Positions 17,331-25,295 of a stretch of DNA of 64,000 nucleotides are shown here, one piece after another. The notes under the pieces were generated by a model. The model saw only the letters and a list, made by a program, of their open reading frames with translations. It was not told the origin of the DNA and searched no databases. How positions within the stretch are numbered: position 1 is the stretch's first letter; each line of letters opens with the position of its first letter. Origin of the DNA: Thermodesulforhabdaceae bacterium (GTDB lineage Bacteria > Desulfobacterota > Syntrophobacteria > Syntrophobacterales > Thermodesulforhabdaceae); assembly GCA_037482015.1 (NCBI GenBank), contig JBBFKT010000001.1, positions 840,584 through 904,583 of the forward strand. Reading direction: 5' to 3'. A program made the position numbers and the translations under genes.

Positions 17331-18441
17331 TTTCGTTACGGAAATGATCTATTCCTCTGGAATCTTTGGTCTTTCTTTAGGCAACGTAATCATGTGGATT
17401 ATCGGAGGAACGCTTATATATCTCGCCATTGCAAAAAAATTTGAACCTCTTCTCCTTCTTCCCATTGGGTTTGGCATTCTTGTTGCCAACCTTCCACTTA
17501 CCGATCTTATGAAGCCCGGTGAAGGACTTATATGGAGATTTTATCATTACGGCCTTCAGTGGGAAGTAATCCCGCCCCTTATTTTCCTCGGACTGGGAGC
17601 ACTTACTGATTTTGGTCCTCTTCTCTCAAGACCTTCTCTTATTTTTCTCGGTGCCGGCGCTCAAGTTGGAGTTTATATTACTTTCTTTTGTGCCAGACTT
17701 ATGGGATTTAGCTTAGAAGAATCTGCCGCTATCGGGATTATTGGCGGAGCTGATGGTCCCACAACGATTTACATTACCAGTAAACTCGCTCCCCATCTTC
17801 TTGGAAGCTGTGCTGTAGCAGCCTATTCTTATATGGCTCTGGTGCCGATTATACAGCCGCCCGTGATAAAACTTTTAACTACAAAAGCAGAGCGGCAAAT
17901 TGTGATGAAAAAATCGCGACAGGTGTCCACTAGAGAACGCATTATGTTTCCCGTAGTGGCAACTCTGGTTGTGGTTCTCCTGTTCCCTTCCTCGGCTCCT
18001 CTTATGGCTATGTTTATGTTGGGAAACCTTTTCCGAGAATCAGGCGTTGTAGAGCGCCTTTCCGGTGCTGCTCAGAATGAACTTATGAATATTGTTACCA
18101 TCTTCCTTGGAGTCTCTGTTGGAGCCACAATGAATGCTTCAACATTCCTTAAGCCCCAATCACTGATGATATTCTTTCTTGGAGCCTTTGCTTTTGCTTC
18201 CAGCACCGCAACGGGTGTCATTGTAGCAAAGATTATGAACCTTTTTTTGAAGGACAAGATCAATCCCATGATTGGAGCTGCGGGGGTGTCGGCAGTTCCA
18301 ATGTCAGCCAGGGTTGTTCATTTGATGGGACAGGAAGAAAACAAAAAGAACTATCTTTTGATGCATGCAATGGGTCCTAACATAGCAGGAGTTATCGGAA
18401 CAATTATAGCTGCGTCGATTTTTATTGGAGTTCTTAAATAA
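17320..18441 (+). CDS. Na+-pumping decarboxylase beta subunit (OadB/GcdB/MmdB type)
   Basis: This 373-residue polytopic membrane protein has about nine to eleven hydrophobic segments. The family hallmark GGADGPTTIYITSKLAPHLLGSCAVAAYSYMALVPIIQPPV carries the aspartate used in Na+ transport. NPMIGAAGVSAVPMSARVV and HAMGPNIAGVIG are also typical. It decarboxylates carboxybiotin on the carrier subunit and exports Na+. The start is ATG at 17320, after GAGGAG. The neighbouring dehydrogenase points to glutaconyl-CoA as the substrate of the complex. Confidence 0.93.
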   Translation: MEHNFVTEMIYSSGIFGLSLGNVIMWIIGGTLIYLAIAKKFEPLLLLPIGFGILVANLPLTDLMKPGEGLIWRFYHYGLQWEVIPPLIFLGLGALTDFGPLLSRPSLIFLGAGAQVGVYITFFCARLMGFSLEESAAIGIIGGADGPTTIYITSKLAPHLLGSCAVAAYSYMALVPIIQPPVIKLLTTKAERQIVMKKSRQVSTRERIMFPVVATLVVVLLFPSSAPLMAMFMLGNLFRESGVVERLSGAAQNELMNIVTIFLGVSVGATMNASTFLKPQSLMIFFLGAFAFASSTATGVIVAKIMNLFLKDKINPMIGAAGVSAVPMSARVVHLMGQEENKKNYLLMHAMGPNIAGVIGTIIAASIFIGVLK

Positions 18442-18462
18442 CATTAAAGAGGAGGTTTGAAA

Positions 18463-18678
18463 ATGGGTTGTAAGGTGCTTGCTCCGATGGTCGGAAAAAT
18501 CGTCAAAATTAAAGTCAAAGTGGGCGATAGAGTGGAAGAAGATCAGGAAATTATCGTGATGGAATCAATGAAACTGGAATCGAGTATTTTCGCACCCTGC
18601 AGCGGCGTAGTTAAAGAAATAAAGGTTTCTGAAGGGGACAGAATAGAAGAGGATGATCTACTCGCTATCATTGAATAA
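18463..18678 (+). CDS. Biotin carrier (gamma) subunit of the decarboxylase
   Basis: This 71-residue single biotinyl domain carries VMESMKLESS, with the biotinylation lysine at Lys37 and the usual EAMKM altered to ESMKL. The PMVGKIVKIKVKVGD and APCSGVVKEIKVSEGD half-repeats complete the lipoyl/biotinyl fold. There is no Ala/Pro linker, so it is a minimal stand-alone carrier shuttling CO2 from the alpha to the beta subunit. Start: GAGGAGG before the ATG at 18463. It lies 21 nt after the beta-subunit gene. Confidence 0.92.
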   Translation: MGCKVLAPMVGKIVKIKVKVGDRVEEDQEIIVMESMKLESSIFAPCSGVVKEIKVSEGDRIEEDDLLAIIE

Positions 18679-18728
18679 AGCGAAGTTACTCAGTCCAGGA
18701 TTGAGTGAAACTCAAAGGGGGTGAAGGT

Positions 18729-19886
18729 ATGATTTTTGAGCTGACAGAAGAACAAAGAATGGTGCAGGAGCAGGCCAGAAAGTTTGCGGAAACGGAAATC
18801 CTCCCTACACTCGAAGAAGAAGAAAAAAATCATGTGTTTGTGAGGGAACGAGTCCGTAAAATGGGGGAACTTGGTTTCTTTGGGTGCTGTATTCCTGAAG
18901 AATACGGCGGAAACGGGATGGGCTTCCTGGAATCGGTTCTCATGACGGAACAGATTGCAAAGGTGTCCCCTTCCTGGCGACTGCCCTTTAATATGCAAAA
19001 CATAGGTCCTGCTTTGACCGTTGCCGAATTTGGAACGGAAGAACAAAAGCAAACCTGTATTCCCAAGTGGGTATCAGGAGAATGGCTTGGTTTCTTCGCA
19101 ATTACCGAACCTAACGCAGGTTCTGATGTGGCGGGAATGCGAACTACTGCAAGAGACGGTGGAGATTGCTGGATCCTTAATGGACAGAAAATGTGGATTA
19201 CCAACGCTCCTGTGGGTGATGTGGGACTTGTTTATGCCTACACCGATCGTGAGAAAAAATATCAAGGGATGACTTGCTTTATTGTGGATATTCGCAACAC
19301 TCCCGGAATTGAAACTCGAGCTATTGAAACTAAACTGGGATTGCCCTGTTCCCCCACTGGTGAAATTATCTTTGACGATGCTCGCATTCCCAAAGATGCT
19401 GTGCTTGGCAAGGTAGGAGATGGTTTTAAGATATGCATGTGGATGCTAAATAACACTCGTCTTAGCTGTGCTGCCGGAGCCCTTGGCGTAGCGGGTGCAT
19501 GTCTGGAAGCCGCAATTAAATACTGTAACGAACGCACTCAGTTTGGTCAGCCCATAGGAAAATTTCAGATGATTCAGGCTCAGATCGCCGAAATGGTTGC
19601 AGAACACGAAGCCGCAAAACTCCTAGTTTATCAGGCGGCTTATCTAAAGGATGCGAAAAAACCTAATCAACTTCAAACATCTATTGCCAAGTATTATGCT
19701 TCGGAAGTAGCTGTCAAAGCGGCTAACGAGGCCATGAAGATTTTCGGCTCTTACGGATTTTCTACCGAATATCCTATCGCCAGGTTCTATCGCGATGTTA
19801 AATCCTATCAAATTGTTGAAGGCACATCCAACATCCAGAAACTCGTCATCTCAAGTATTGCTCTCGGTTATCAGCCGAACCGTTAA
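18729..19886 (+). CDS. Glutaryl-CoA dehydrogenase, non-decarboxylating type (acyl-CoA dehydrogenase family)
   Basis: This 385-residue FAD enzyme has TEPNAGSD and MWITNAP substrate/FAD motifs and the catalytic Glu364 in YQIVEGTSNIQ. Aligned with human glutaryl-CoA dehydrogenase, Arg84 (SWRLPFNMQ) falls on the arginine (Arg94) that binds the glutaryl carboxylate. The residue before the catalytic Glu is Val363 instead of Tyr. A Tyr-to-Val exchange is reported as the key difference of the Desulfococcus multivorans enzyme, which stops at glutaconyl-CoA. The start is ATG 18729, after GGGGGTGAAGG. Its place inside a biotin-decarboxylase operon fits that role. Confidence 0.85.
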   Translation: MIFELTEEQRMVQEQARKFAETEILPTLEEEEKNHVFVRERVRKMGELGFFGCCIPEEYGGNGMGFLESVLMTEQIAKVSPSWRLPFNMQNIGPALTVAEFGTEEQKQTCIPKWVSGEWLGFFAITEPNAGSDVAGMRTTARDGGDCWILNGQKMWITNAPVGDVGLVYAYTDREKKYQGMTCFIVDIRNTPGIETRAIETKLGLPCSPTGEIIFDDARIPKDAVLGKVGDGFKICMWMLNNTRLSCAAGALGVAGACLEAAIKYCNERTQFGQPIGKFQMIQAQIAEMVAEHEAAKLLVYQAAYLKDAKKPNQLQTSIAKYYASEVAVKAANEAMKIFGSYGFSTEYPIARFYRDVKSYQIVEGTSNIQKLVISSIALGYQPNR

Positions 19887-19921
19887 ATCTGGTCATTTAT
19901 CACTGGGGAGGGAAAAAGTTT

Positions 19922-21478
19922 ATGGTAAAGAGCTGGAAGGAGCTTATTGAGGAACTGGAGGCAAGGAAAGCTCATCTCAGAGAGGGCGGGGGGAAGGAAT
20001 TACAGGAGAAGGAGCACGCCAAAGGCAAACTTACGGCACGAGAGCGTATAGATTTGCTTTGTGATCCTGGTAGCTTTGAAGAATATGATCTTTTTGCAAC
20101 TCATATTGGGCGAGATTACGGGCTGGATAAAAAAGAACTTCCAGCCGATGGCGTGATTATTGGTCTTGGGAAAGTTAATGGCAGAGGGTGCATGATCTAC
20201 GCCGAAGATTTTACTGTTGTAGCTGGAACTTTTGGTGAGCGGCACGGTAAAAAGATTTGCAAGATCATCGACATGGCAAGAACCTATGGCTATCCTGTGG
20301 TTGGTATAAACGACTCTGGTGGAGCTAGAGTGACTGAACAGATGGGAGCTCTGTCTCAATACGGCCAACTCTTTTATCGCCATGTGCAGGCATCGGGGGT
20401 CGTTCCTCAAATTGCTCTCATTATGGGGCCTGTTGCAGGTGGACAGGCTTATTCTCCTGCTCTTATGGATTTCATATTCATGGTTGATAAGACGAGTTCC
20501 ATGTTCATAGCCGGTCCGCCTCTTGTGGAGGCAGTGGTTTATGAAAAGACGGATGAACAGTCTCTTGGGGGCCCTGAAGTCCATGCGAGGATCACTGGAG
20601 TTTCGGACGGCACATGGGCTGATGATCGAGAATGTCTTGCCAGGACTCGAGAACTTCTTTCCTACCTGCCTCTTAACAACAAAGAAAAACCCCCTTATAG
20701 AACTCCAGATGATTCGCCAGATCGCCGGACTCCAGAACTCGAAGAGATTATTCCTACGGATCAAAAGAAACTTTACAATATGAGAAAGGTGGTAGAAGCG
20801 ATTGTCGATAAGGGTTCTTTTTTCGAAATCAAAAAGGACTTTGCGACCAATCTCATCATAGGCTTTGCCAGACTTAACGGTCATGTGGTCGGGATTGTGG
20901 CAAACAACCCGTTAAAATATAATGGAGCTCTCGATTACAACGCTTCCGATAAGGGATCACGCTTCATCAGGTTCTGCGATGCTTTTAATATTCCACTTAT
21001 TAATCTTCAGGATGTGCCGGGGTTTCTCATCGGAACAAAATCAGAACATAATGCAATCATCCGTCACGGCGCAAAGATGCTTTACGCTTACGCAGAAGCA
21101 ACCGTCCCCAAGATTACCTGTGTGGTTAGGAAAGCCTACGCAGGTGGTTACCTCGCTATGTGCAGCAAGGATTTAGGAGCTGATATTGTATATGCCCTGC
21201 CCACTGCAGAAATCTGCCTTATGGGTCCTCAAGGGGCTGTGAATATACTATTCAGGAAGGAAATAGCCGCATCACCTAATCCGGAGGAAACTCGAGCGGC
21301 TCGAGAGGCTGAGTTTATGGCAAAGTATGTTAATCCGACCTATGCGGCAAGCCTTCAGCATGTGGACGACATCATTCAGCCTGCTGAACTCAGGATAAAG
21401 CTCATTAAAGCTCTTGAAATGACCCTGAACAAAGTGGAGAAATCACCTGACAGAAAGCACGGCATTACGCCGGTGTAG
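19922..21478 (+). CDS. Decarboxylase alpha subunit (carboxyltransferase), probably glutaconyl-CoA
   Basis: This 518-residue acyl-CoA carboxyltransferase has the two crotonase-like halves of the PccB/MmdA family: KLTARERIDLLCDPGSFEE, GINDSGGARVTEQMGALS, GPVAGGQAYSPALMDFIFM, and later VPGFLIGTKSEHNAIIRHGAKMLYAYAEATVPKITCVVRKAYAGGYLAM. It moves CO2 from the acyl-CoA to biotin. Sequence alone would also allow methylmalonyl-CoA as substrate; the linked dehydrogenase favours glutaconyl-CoA. It is the last gene of the operon, followed at once by a strong terminator. Confidence 0.88.
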   Translation: MVKSWKELIEELEARKAHLREGGGKELQEKEHAKGKLTARERIDLLCDPGSFEEYDLFATHIGRDYGLDKKELPADGVIIGLGKVNGRGCMIYAEDFTVVAGTFGERHGKKICKIIDMARTYGYPVVGINDSGGARVTEQMGALSQYGQLFYRHVQASGVVPQIALIMGPVAGGQAYSPALMDFIFMVDKTSSMFIAGPPLVEAVVYEKTDEQSLGGPEVHARITGVSDGTWADDRECLARTRELLSYLPLNNKEKPPYRTPDDSPDRRTPELEEIIPTDQKKLYNMRKVVEAIVDKGSFFEIKKDFATNLIIGFARLNGHVVGIVANNPLKYNGALDYNASDKGSRFIRFCDAFNIPLINLQDVPGFLIGTKSEHNAIIRHGAKMLYAYAEATVPKITCVVRKAYAGGYLAMCSKDLGADIVYALPTAEICLMGPQGAVNILFRKEIAASPNPEETRAAREAEFMAKYVNPTYAASLQHVDDIIQPAELRIKLIKALEMTLNKVEKSPDRKHGITPV

Positions 21479-21487
21479 GTTGCAAAC

Positions 21488-21530
21488 AAAACCTGGGGGA
21501 AAACTTGATCCCGCCAGGTTTTGGCTTTTT
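21488..21530 (+). terminator. Terminator of the glutarate/decarboxylase operon
   Basis: A perfect 9-bp stem, AAAACCTGG (21488-21496) with CCAGGTTTT (21514-21522), is followed by GGCTTTTT. It runs into the last codon of the convergent archaemetzincin gene. Confidence 0.8.
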
Positions 21531-22093
21531 CAGATACTCTTTTCCGCTAGTCGAACAAATCGTCTGAGAAGAAATAAACATCGATCACAAAACAAGATTG
21601 GAAGTCTATCAAGCATATCAAGGCGGGAACTGAATTTCATCAAGCAGTTTTCGTCGTCACAATGGTAAAGCGAAAAAACGTGACCTGTCTCATGGAGAAC
21701 CACCTTGACTATTCGTTCGTAAAATACATTTTCAGGCACGGCTTCCCCTATCTCGCCTCTGTGGAGTCTTGCTGTAGAGACTATGGCTGTTTTGCCTCCT
21801 AGTTGAGCTTCGCCAAAGACATAGGTGAACACTGGGATGCATATATCAACGCTGGTGATACCCACAATACAGGCATGATTTGATGATACACTCTCAAGCG
21901 CTTTCAGGATAATTCCTGCATCGTATTGTCGGCGGTCCAACAAAAAACTTTCTTCAGGAATTTCAATCTTCCCGATAATATCAACGGGAACGTCAAGCAC
22001 TCCCTGAATAGAAGCCGAAACAACTTTTGGAATAAGAGTTCCCAGCTTGCCGACGCTAACTATACCAATGATTACGGGTCGCTTTGTGATCAT
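21530..22093 (-). CDS. amzA: Archaemetzincin-family zinc metalloprotease
   Basis: This 187-residue protein has the archaemetzincin double-metal signature: HETGHVFSLYHC, then DDENCLM, then CDRC near the C-terminus, i.e. HExxH..H plus a four-cysteine structural zinc site. The metzincin glycine of HExxHxxGxxH is serine here. The N-terminal half (GIVSVGKL, IEIPEESFLLDRRQYDAGIIL) is typical of the family. It is a putative peptidase of unknown substrate. Its start is one base after the sigma-54 activator stop, so it belongs to the kinase-regulator operon. Confidence 0.85.
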   Translation of the reverse strand: MITKRPVIIGIVSVGKLGTLIPKVVSASIQGVLDVPVDIIGKIEIPEESFLLDRRQYDAGIILKALESVSSNHACIVGITSVDICIPVFTYVFGEAQLGGKTAIVSTARLHRGEIGEAVPENVFYERIVKVVLHETGHVFSLYHCDDENCLMKFSSRLDMLDRLPILFCDRCLFLLRRFVRLAEKSI

Positions 22094-22094
22094 T

Positions 22095-23456
22095 TTACTC
22101 TGTGCGACTGGAGGGAGAGAGTTGATACTTCTTTATCTTGGCATGGAGAGTCGTGCGGTTTACGCCGAGAATTTTGGCTGCCCGGCTTATATTCCAGTCG
22201 GTTTCCTGAAGAATTTTCTCAATGTGGTGACGTTCGACCTCTTCTAGAGATTTGGGTTCTTCTGATACATCGTAGATTGGTTTATGGCGCATGAGGAAGG
22301 CGAAGTCTTCTTTGGTAAGCACTCTGGATTTGGCAAGCACTACGGCTCGTTCTACAGCATTTTCTAATTCCCGGACATTACCGGGCCATTCGTAAGATCC
22401 GAGAAGATTTAGAGCGTCCTTGGATATTGTGGTAACGAGCTTGTTGGTTTCTCGCCGGAATTTCTGTAAGAAGTGCTGAGCAAGAAGAGGAATGTCTTCT
22501 TTCCTTTCCCTAAGAGGTGGCACTGGGATTTCGATGACGTTTATACGAAAGTAAAAATCTTTGCGGAACCGTCCCTGGCGAATTTCTTCTTCGAGATCTT
22601 TATGCGTAGCGGAAATAAACCTGAAATCCACGGGTATATATTCGCGTCCACCCACCCGCTGAAAACGTTTTTCTTCGAGGACGCGGAGAAGATCAACCTG
22701 CATTTTGAGAGGAATTTCGCCTATCTCATCAAGAAATAAAGTTCCACCGTGAGCTATTTCTAAGCGACCTTTACGAGCTTTGATAGCTCCAGTAAATGCA
22801 CCTGCTTCGTGTCCGAATAGCTCAGTTTCCAGCAAGCTTTCAGGAAAGGCACCGCAATTTATAGCGATAAAAGGCCCAAAGCGTCTGGAACTCTTTGCGT
22901 GAATAGCTTTTGCTATGAGTTCTTTACCCGTGCCAGTTTCTCCTCGAATTAGAACAGGTGAATCAACAGTTGCCACTTCTTCTATCATTTCAAAAAGTTT
23001 CTGCATGCAGGGTGCTGCTCCAACCAGTTCTTGGTAACGGGTGCGTTTGGATACCTGTTCTTTAAGAAAAATATTTTCGTCTATAAGCTTTTTCTGCTGG
23101 AGTAGTTTTTCAACAAGAAGAACGAGGTGTTCGGGTTCAAAAGGCTTCATTAGATAGTCGCTTGCCCCGAGTTTCATGGCTTCCACAGCGTTTTCAACAG
23201 ATCCGTAAGCGGTAATCATTACAACTAGAGTGTTAGGGTAAAGTTCTTTCAGGCTTTTCAGCACGTCTATGCCGCTCATGTCGGGCATTTTGATATCGAG
23301 GAAAACAAGGTCGTAATCTTTTTCCTTCAAGCGTTTTAGGGCTTCCGTCCCGGTTGATGCCGAATCCACATCATAACCGCCCTTTCGGAGCCATCCTATT
23401 AGAGATTCCCGCACAATCAGTTCGTCATCAACGACTAGGATACGAATGTGGGCCAT
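22095..23456 (-). CDS. NtrC-family sigma-54-dependent response regulator
   Basis: This 453-residue protein has a receiver domain (phospho-acceptor Asp in LVFLDIKMPDMSG), a AAA+ domain with Walker A GETGTGKE, the sigma-54-contacting GAFTGA loop, the Walker B LFLDEIGEI region and the R-finger region, and a C-terminal Fis-type helix-turn-helix (IEKILQETDWNISRAAKILGVNRTTLHAKIKKY). It opens sigma-54 promoters after phosphorylation. The kinase gene lies 12 nt upstream. The divergent sigma-54 promoter at 25244-25259 with an upstream inverted repeat is its obvious target. Confidence 0.95.
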   Translation of the reverse strand: MAHIRILVVDDELIVRESLIGWLRKGGYDVDSASTGTEALKRLKEKDYDLVFLDIKMPDMSGIDVLKSLKELYPNTLVVMITAYGSVENAVEAMKLGASDYLMKPFEPEHLVLLVEKLLQQKKLIDENIFLKEQVSKRTRYQELVGAAPCMQKLFEMIEEVATVDSPVLIRGETGTGKELIAKAIHAKSSRRFGPFIAINCGAFPESLLETELFGHEAGAFTGAIKARKGRLEIAHGGTLFLDEIGEIPLKMQVDLLRVLEEKRFQRVGGREYIPVDFRFISATHKDLEEEIRQGRFRKDFYFRINVIEIPVPPLRERKEDIPLLAQHFLQKFRRETNKLVTTISKDALNLLGSYEWPGNVRELENAVERAVVLAKSRVLTKEDFAFLMRHKPIYDVSEEPKSLEEVERHHIEKILQETDWNISRAAKILGVNRTTLHAKIKKYQLSPSSRTE

Positions 23457-23468
23457 GAATATTTCTCC

Positions 23469-25094
23469 TTAGCTAATAAGGTCGTCCACTTTAGGTTCAG
23501 CACAGGGTAGCCGCACAATGAAATCTGAACCCTTCCCGGGTTCGCTTACAACATAAATGCTTCCTTTGTGCTCCTTAATGATTCCGTAAACCACCGAAAG
23601 ACCAAGCCCTACACCTTTTTCCTTGCCTTTTGTGGAAAAAAACGGCTCGAAAATCTGCGAGATAAGTTCTTTTGGGATTCCTACGCCGGTATCAATAACG
23701 TCAATACGTATCTGATTTCTCGAACTCTCATAAGCACTTCTTATGGTTAGAGTTCCGCCGTTGGGCATAGCTTCGACGGCGTTAAAGACGAGATTTATAA
23801 GGCATTGCTGGATTTGTCCTGGGTCGCCGTAAACCTGGGGAAGGCTATCTGCAAGGTCGGTTACAATGTTTATTTGCTGTAAGTCCATTTTGTGTTTGCT
23901 AAGAAGTATTACCCGCTGGATGAGTTCATTTACGTCGAAGTAGCGGCGTTCCATCTTTTGCTGGCGGGCGAAGGAGAGAAGGTTACTTACTATGTTACTG
24001 CAGCGAGCCGATTCCTGATCTATAAGCTGGAGATAATATAAAAATTGCTGGCGTTCGGCATCGTCAAGGGGTGTGGAATCTTCAAAACGGTTTTTCATGA
24101 GTCGAGCAAGAGCATGAATGCCGGAAAGAGGATTGTTAATTTCATGAACCGCACTTGCGACGAGCTTTCCAAGAGCGATCATCTTATCTTCGTGGATAAG
24201 CCGAGCAAGGTCTTTTTTAAATGCTCTTGTCTTCTGTTCGACCTTTTTTTCTAATTCATCCGTAATATCTCTGACAATTTCCAGAACTGCTTCGACATTT
24301 CCCTTGGGATTCTTCAATGGAACCGTGCTGATTTCGCAATATCTTACAACGTTATTTCGATCCACATGTTCATGAATAGCATGTCCGGTTCCACCTGTTT
24401 CTATGCATTCCTTCAAAGGACAGTGGACGCCGTGGGCGTTGCAAGGTTCGGCAAAGCGGTGAGTGATCTGATAGCAGGGTTTTCCAATGACGTCTTCTTT
24501 TCTCATACCAAGCCATTCCAGAAGAGCGTCATTTACATCGAGAACCTTCATGTCAGGTTGCATAATCATTACCCGGTCTCGTATGCTTGAGAAAATCGTT
24601 TCCACGATACTCTCTATAAGTGCCAGTTGTCGCTCTCTAAAAAGCCGTTCTTCCTGGAGTTGTATCAGATCTATAAAAAGGCGAGATATGGTTGTTCCAA
24701 GGACTTTTACGGTCGGATGTCCTCCGTTGGCAAACTCTTTAAGAAGTTCTTCCCGACCTGTTAAATCTATAACCAGATCAAGTTCCGGGACCCCGTAAAG
24801 TTCCTTTGGATCCCCTAGAGTAGGGATATTTTTTTCTTTGGCGAGTTGCACTCCCACGGCTTGGTCGTTAGGATCAACCACAGCAACGATTTCGGCATTA
24901 AGCCATGGAAACCTTTCTGCATCTATCATCTCGAGTAGTGATCTACAACGCCTTCCACCCCCGATGATGGCAATTCTCATCGGCTTTTTGTTATTTTCCC
25001 CTTCGTTCCGAATCAATCTTTGTTGATCTGGCTGTGATGATGCAGGAAGGATTTTTTCTGATCTTTTTTTGGAACTACTTTTAGCCCGTCCCAT
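23469..25094 (-). CDS. Histidine kinase with N-terminal Rossmann-like and cysteine-rich PAS domains
   Basis: This 541-residue cytosolic kinase begins with about 40 basic residues. A dinucleotide-binding-like domain follows (MRIAIIGGGRRCRSLLEMID..EIVAVVDPNDQAVGVQLAKEKNIPTLGD..DLVIDLTG). Next comes a PAS domain with CYQITHRFAEPCNAHGVHCPLKEC, HisKA with His317 in SAVHEINNPLSG, and an intact HATPase_c (NLVFNAVEAMPNGG, DTGVGIP, GVGLGLSVV). No membrane segment is present. The open frame extends upstream to 25694 but that part runs antisense to the next operon; ATG 25094 is preferred, with 25145 and 24980 as alternatives. It probably senses a soluble cue, perhaps redox or a nucleotide. Confidence 0.85.
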   Translation of the reverse strand: MGRAKSSSKKRSEKILPASSQPDQQRLIRNEGENNKKPMRIAIIGGGRRCRSLLEMIDAERFPWLNAEIVAVVDPNDQAVGVQLAKEKNIPTLGDPKELYGVPELDLVIDLTGREELLKEFANGGHPTVKVLGTTISRLFIDLIQLQEERLFRERQLALIESIVETIFSSIRDRVMIMQPDMKVLDVNDALLEWLGMRKEDVIGKPCYQITHRFAEPCNAHGVHCPLKECIETGGTGHAIHEHVDRNNVVRYCEISTVPLKNPKGNVEAVLEIVRDITDELEKKVEQKTRAFKKDLARLIHEDKMIALGKLVASAVHEINNPLSGIHALARLMKNRFEDSTPLDDAERQQFLYYLQLIDQESARCSNIVSNLLSFARQQKMERRYFDVNELIQRVILLSKHKMDLQQINIVTDLADSLPQVYGDPGQIQQCLINLVFNAVEAMPNGGTLTIRSAYESSRNQIRIDVIDTGVGIPKELISQIFEPFFSTKGKEKGVGLGLSVVYGIIKEHKGSIYVVSEPGKGSDFIVRLPCAEPKVDDLIS

Positions 25095-25125
25095 CAGATT
25101 TTGATTCCTTTTTGTTGGAGTTTTC

Positions 25126-25152
25126 CAGAGTGAAGCAATTTCCATCACTCTG
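25126..25152. promoter_or_regulatory. Candidate enhancer (UAS) for the NtrC-type activator
   Basis: A perfect inverted repeat CAGAGTGA (25126-25133) - 11 nt - TCACTCTG (25145-25152) is centred about 130 bp upstream of the predicted sigma-54 transcription start. That is a usual enhancer distance. Confidence 0.6.
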
Positions 25153-25243
25153 TATAAAAATTCAACACTTTTTAAGGCTCTTTTGTCAACTTTGAATTTG
25201 GGTTTTCCCTGTAAATACTTGGTTTTGACGGACTTAACTTTTG

Positions 25244-25259
25244 TGGCACTGATATTGCT
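25244..25259 (+). promoter_or_regulatory. Sigma-54 promoter of the GcvH-like/hdrCBA operon
   Basis: TGGCAC-N5-TTGCT matches the sigma-54 -24/-12 consensus, with GG at 25245-25246 and GC at 25257-25258, 12 nt apart. Transcription should start near 25270, giving a 26-nt leader to the ATG at 25296. Confidence 0.85.
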
Positions 25260-25295
25260 AAAGATAAGATCGGACAGTTGAAAGGGGGGATTAAA

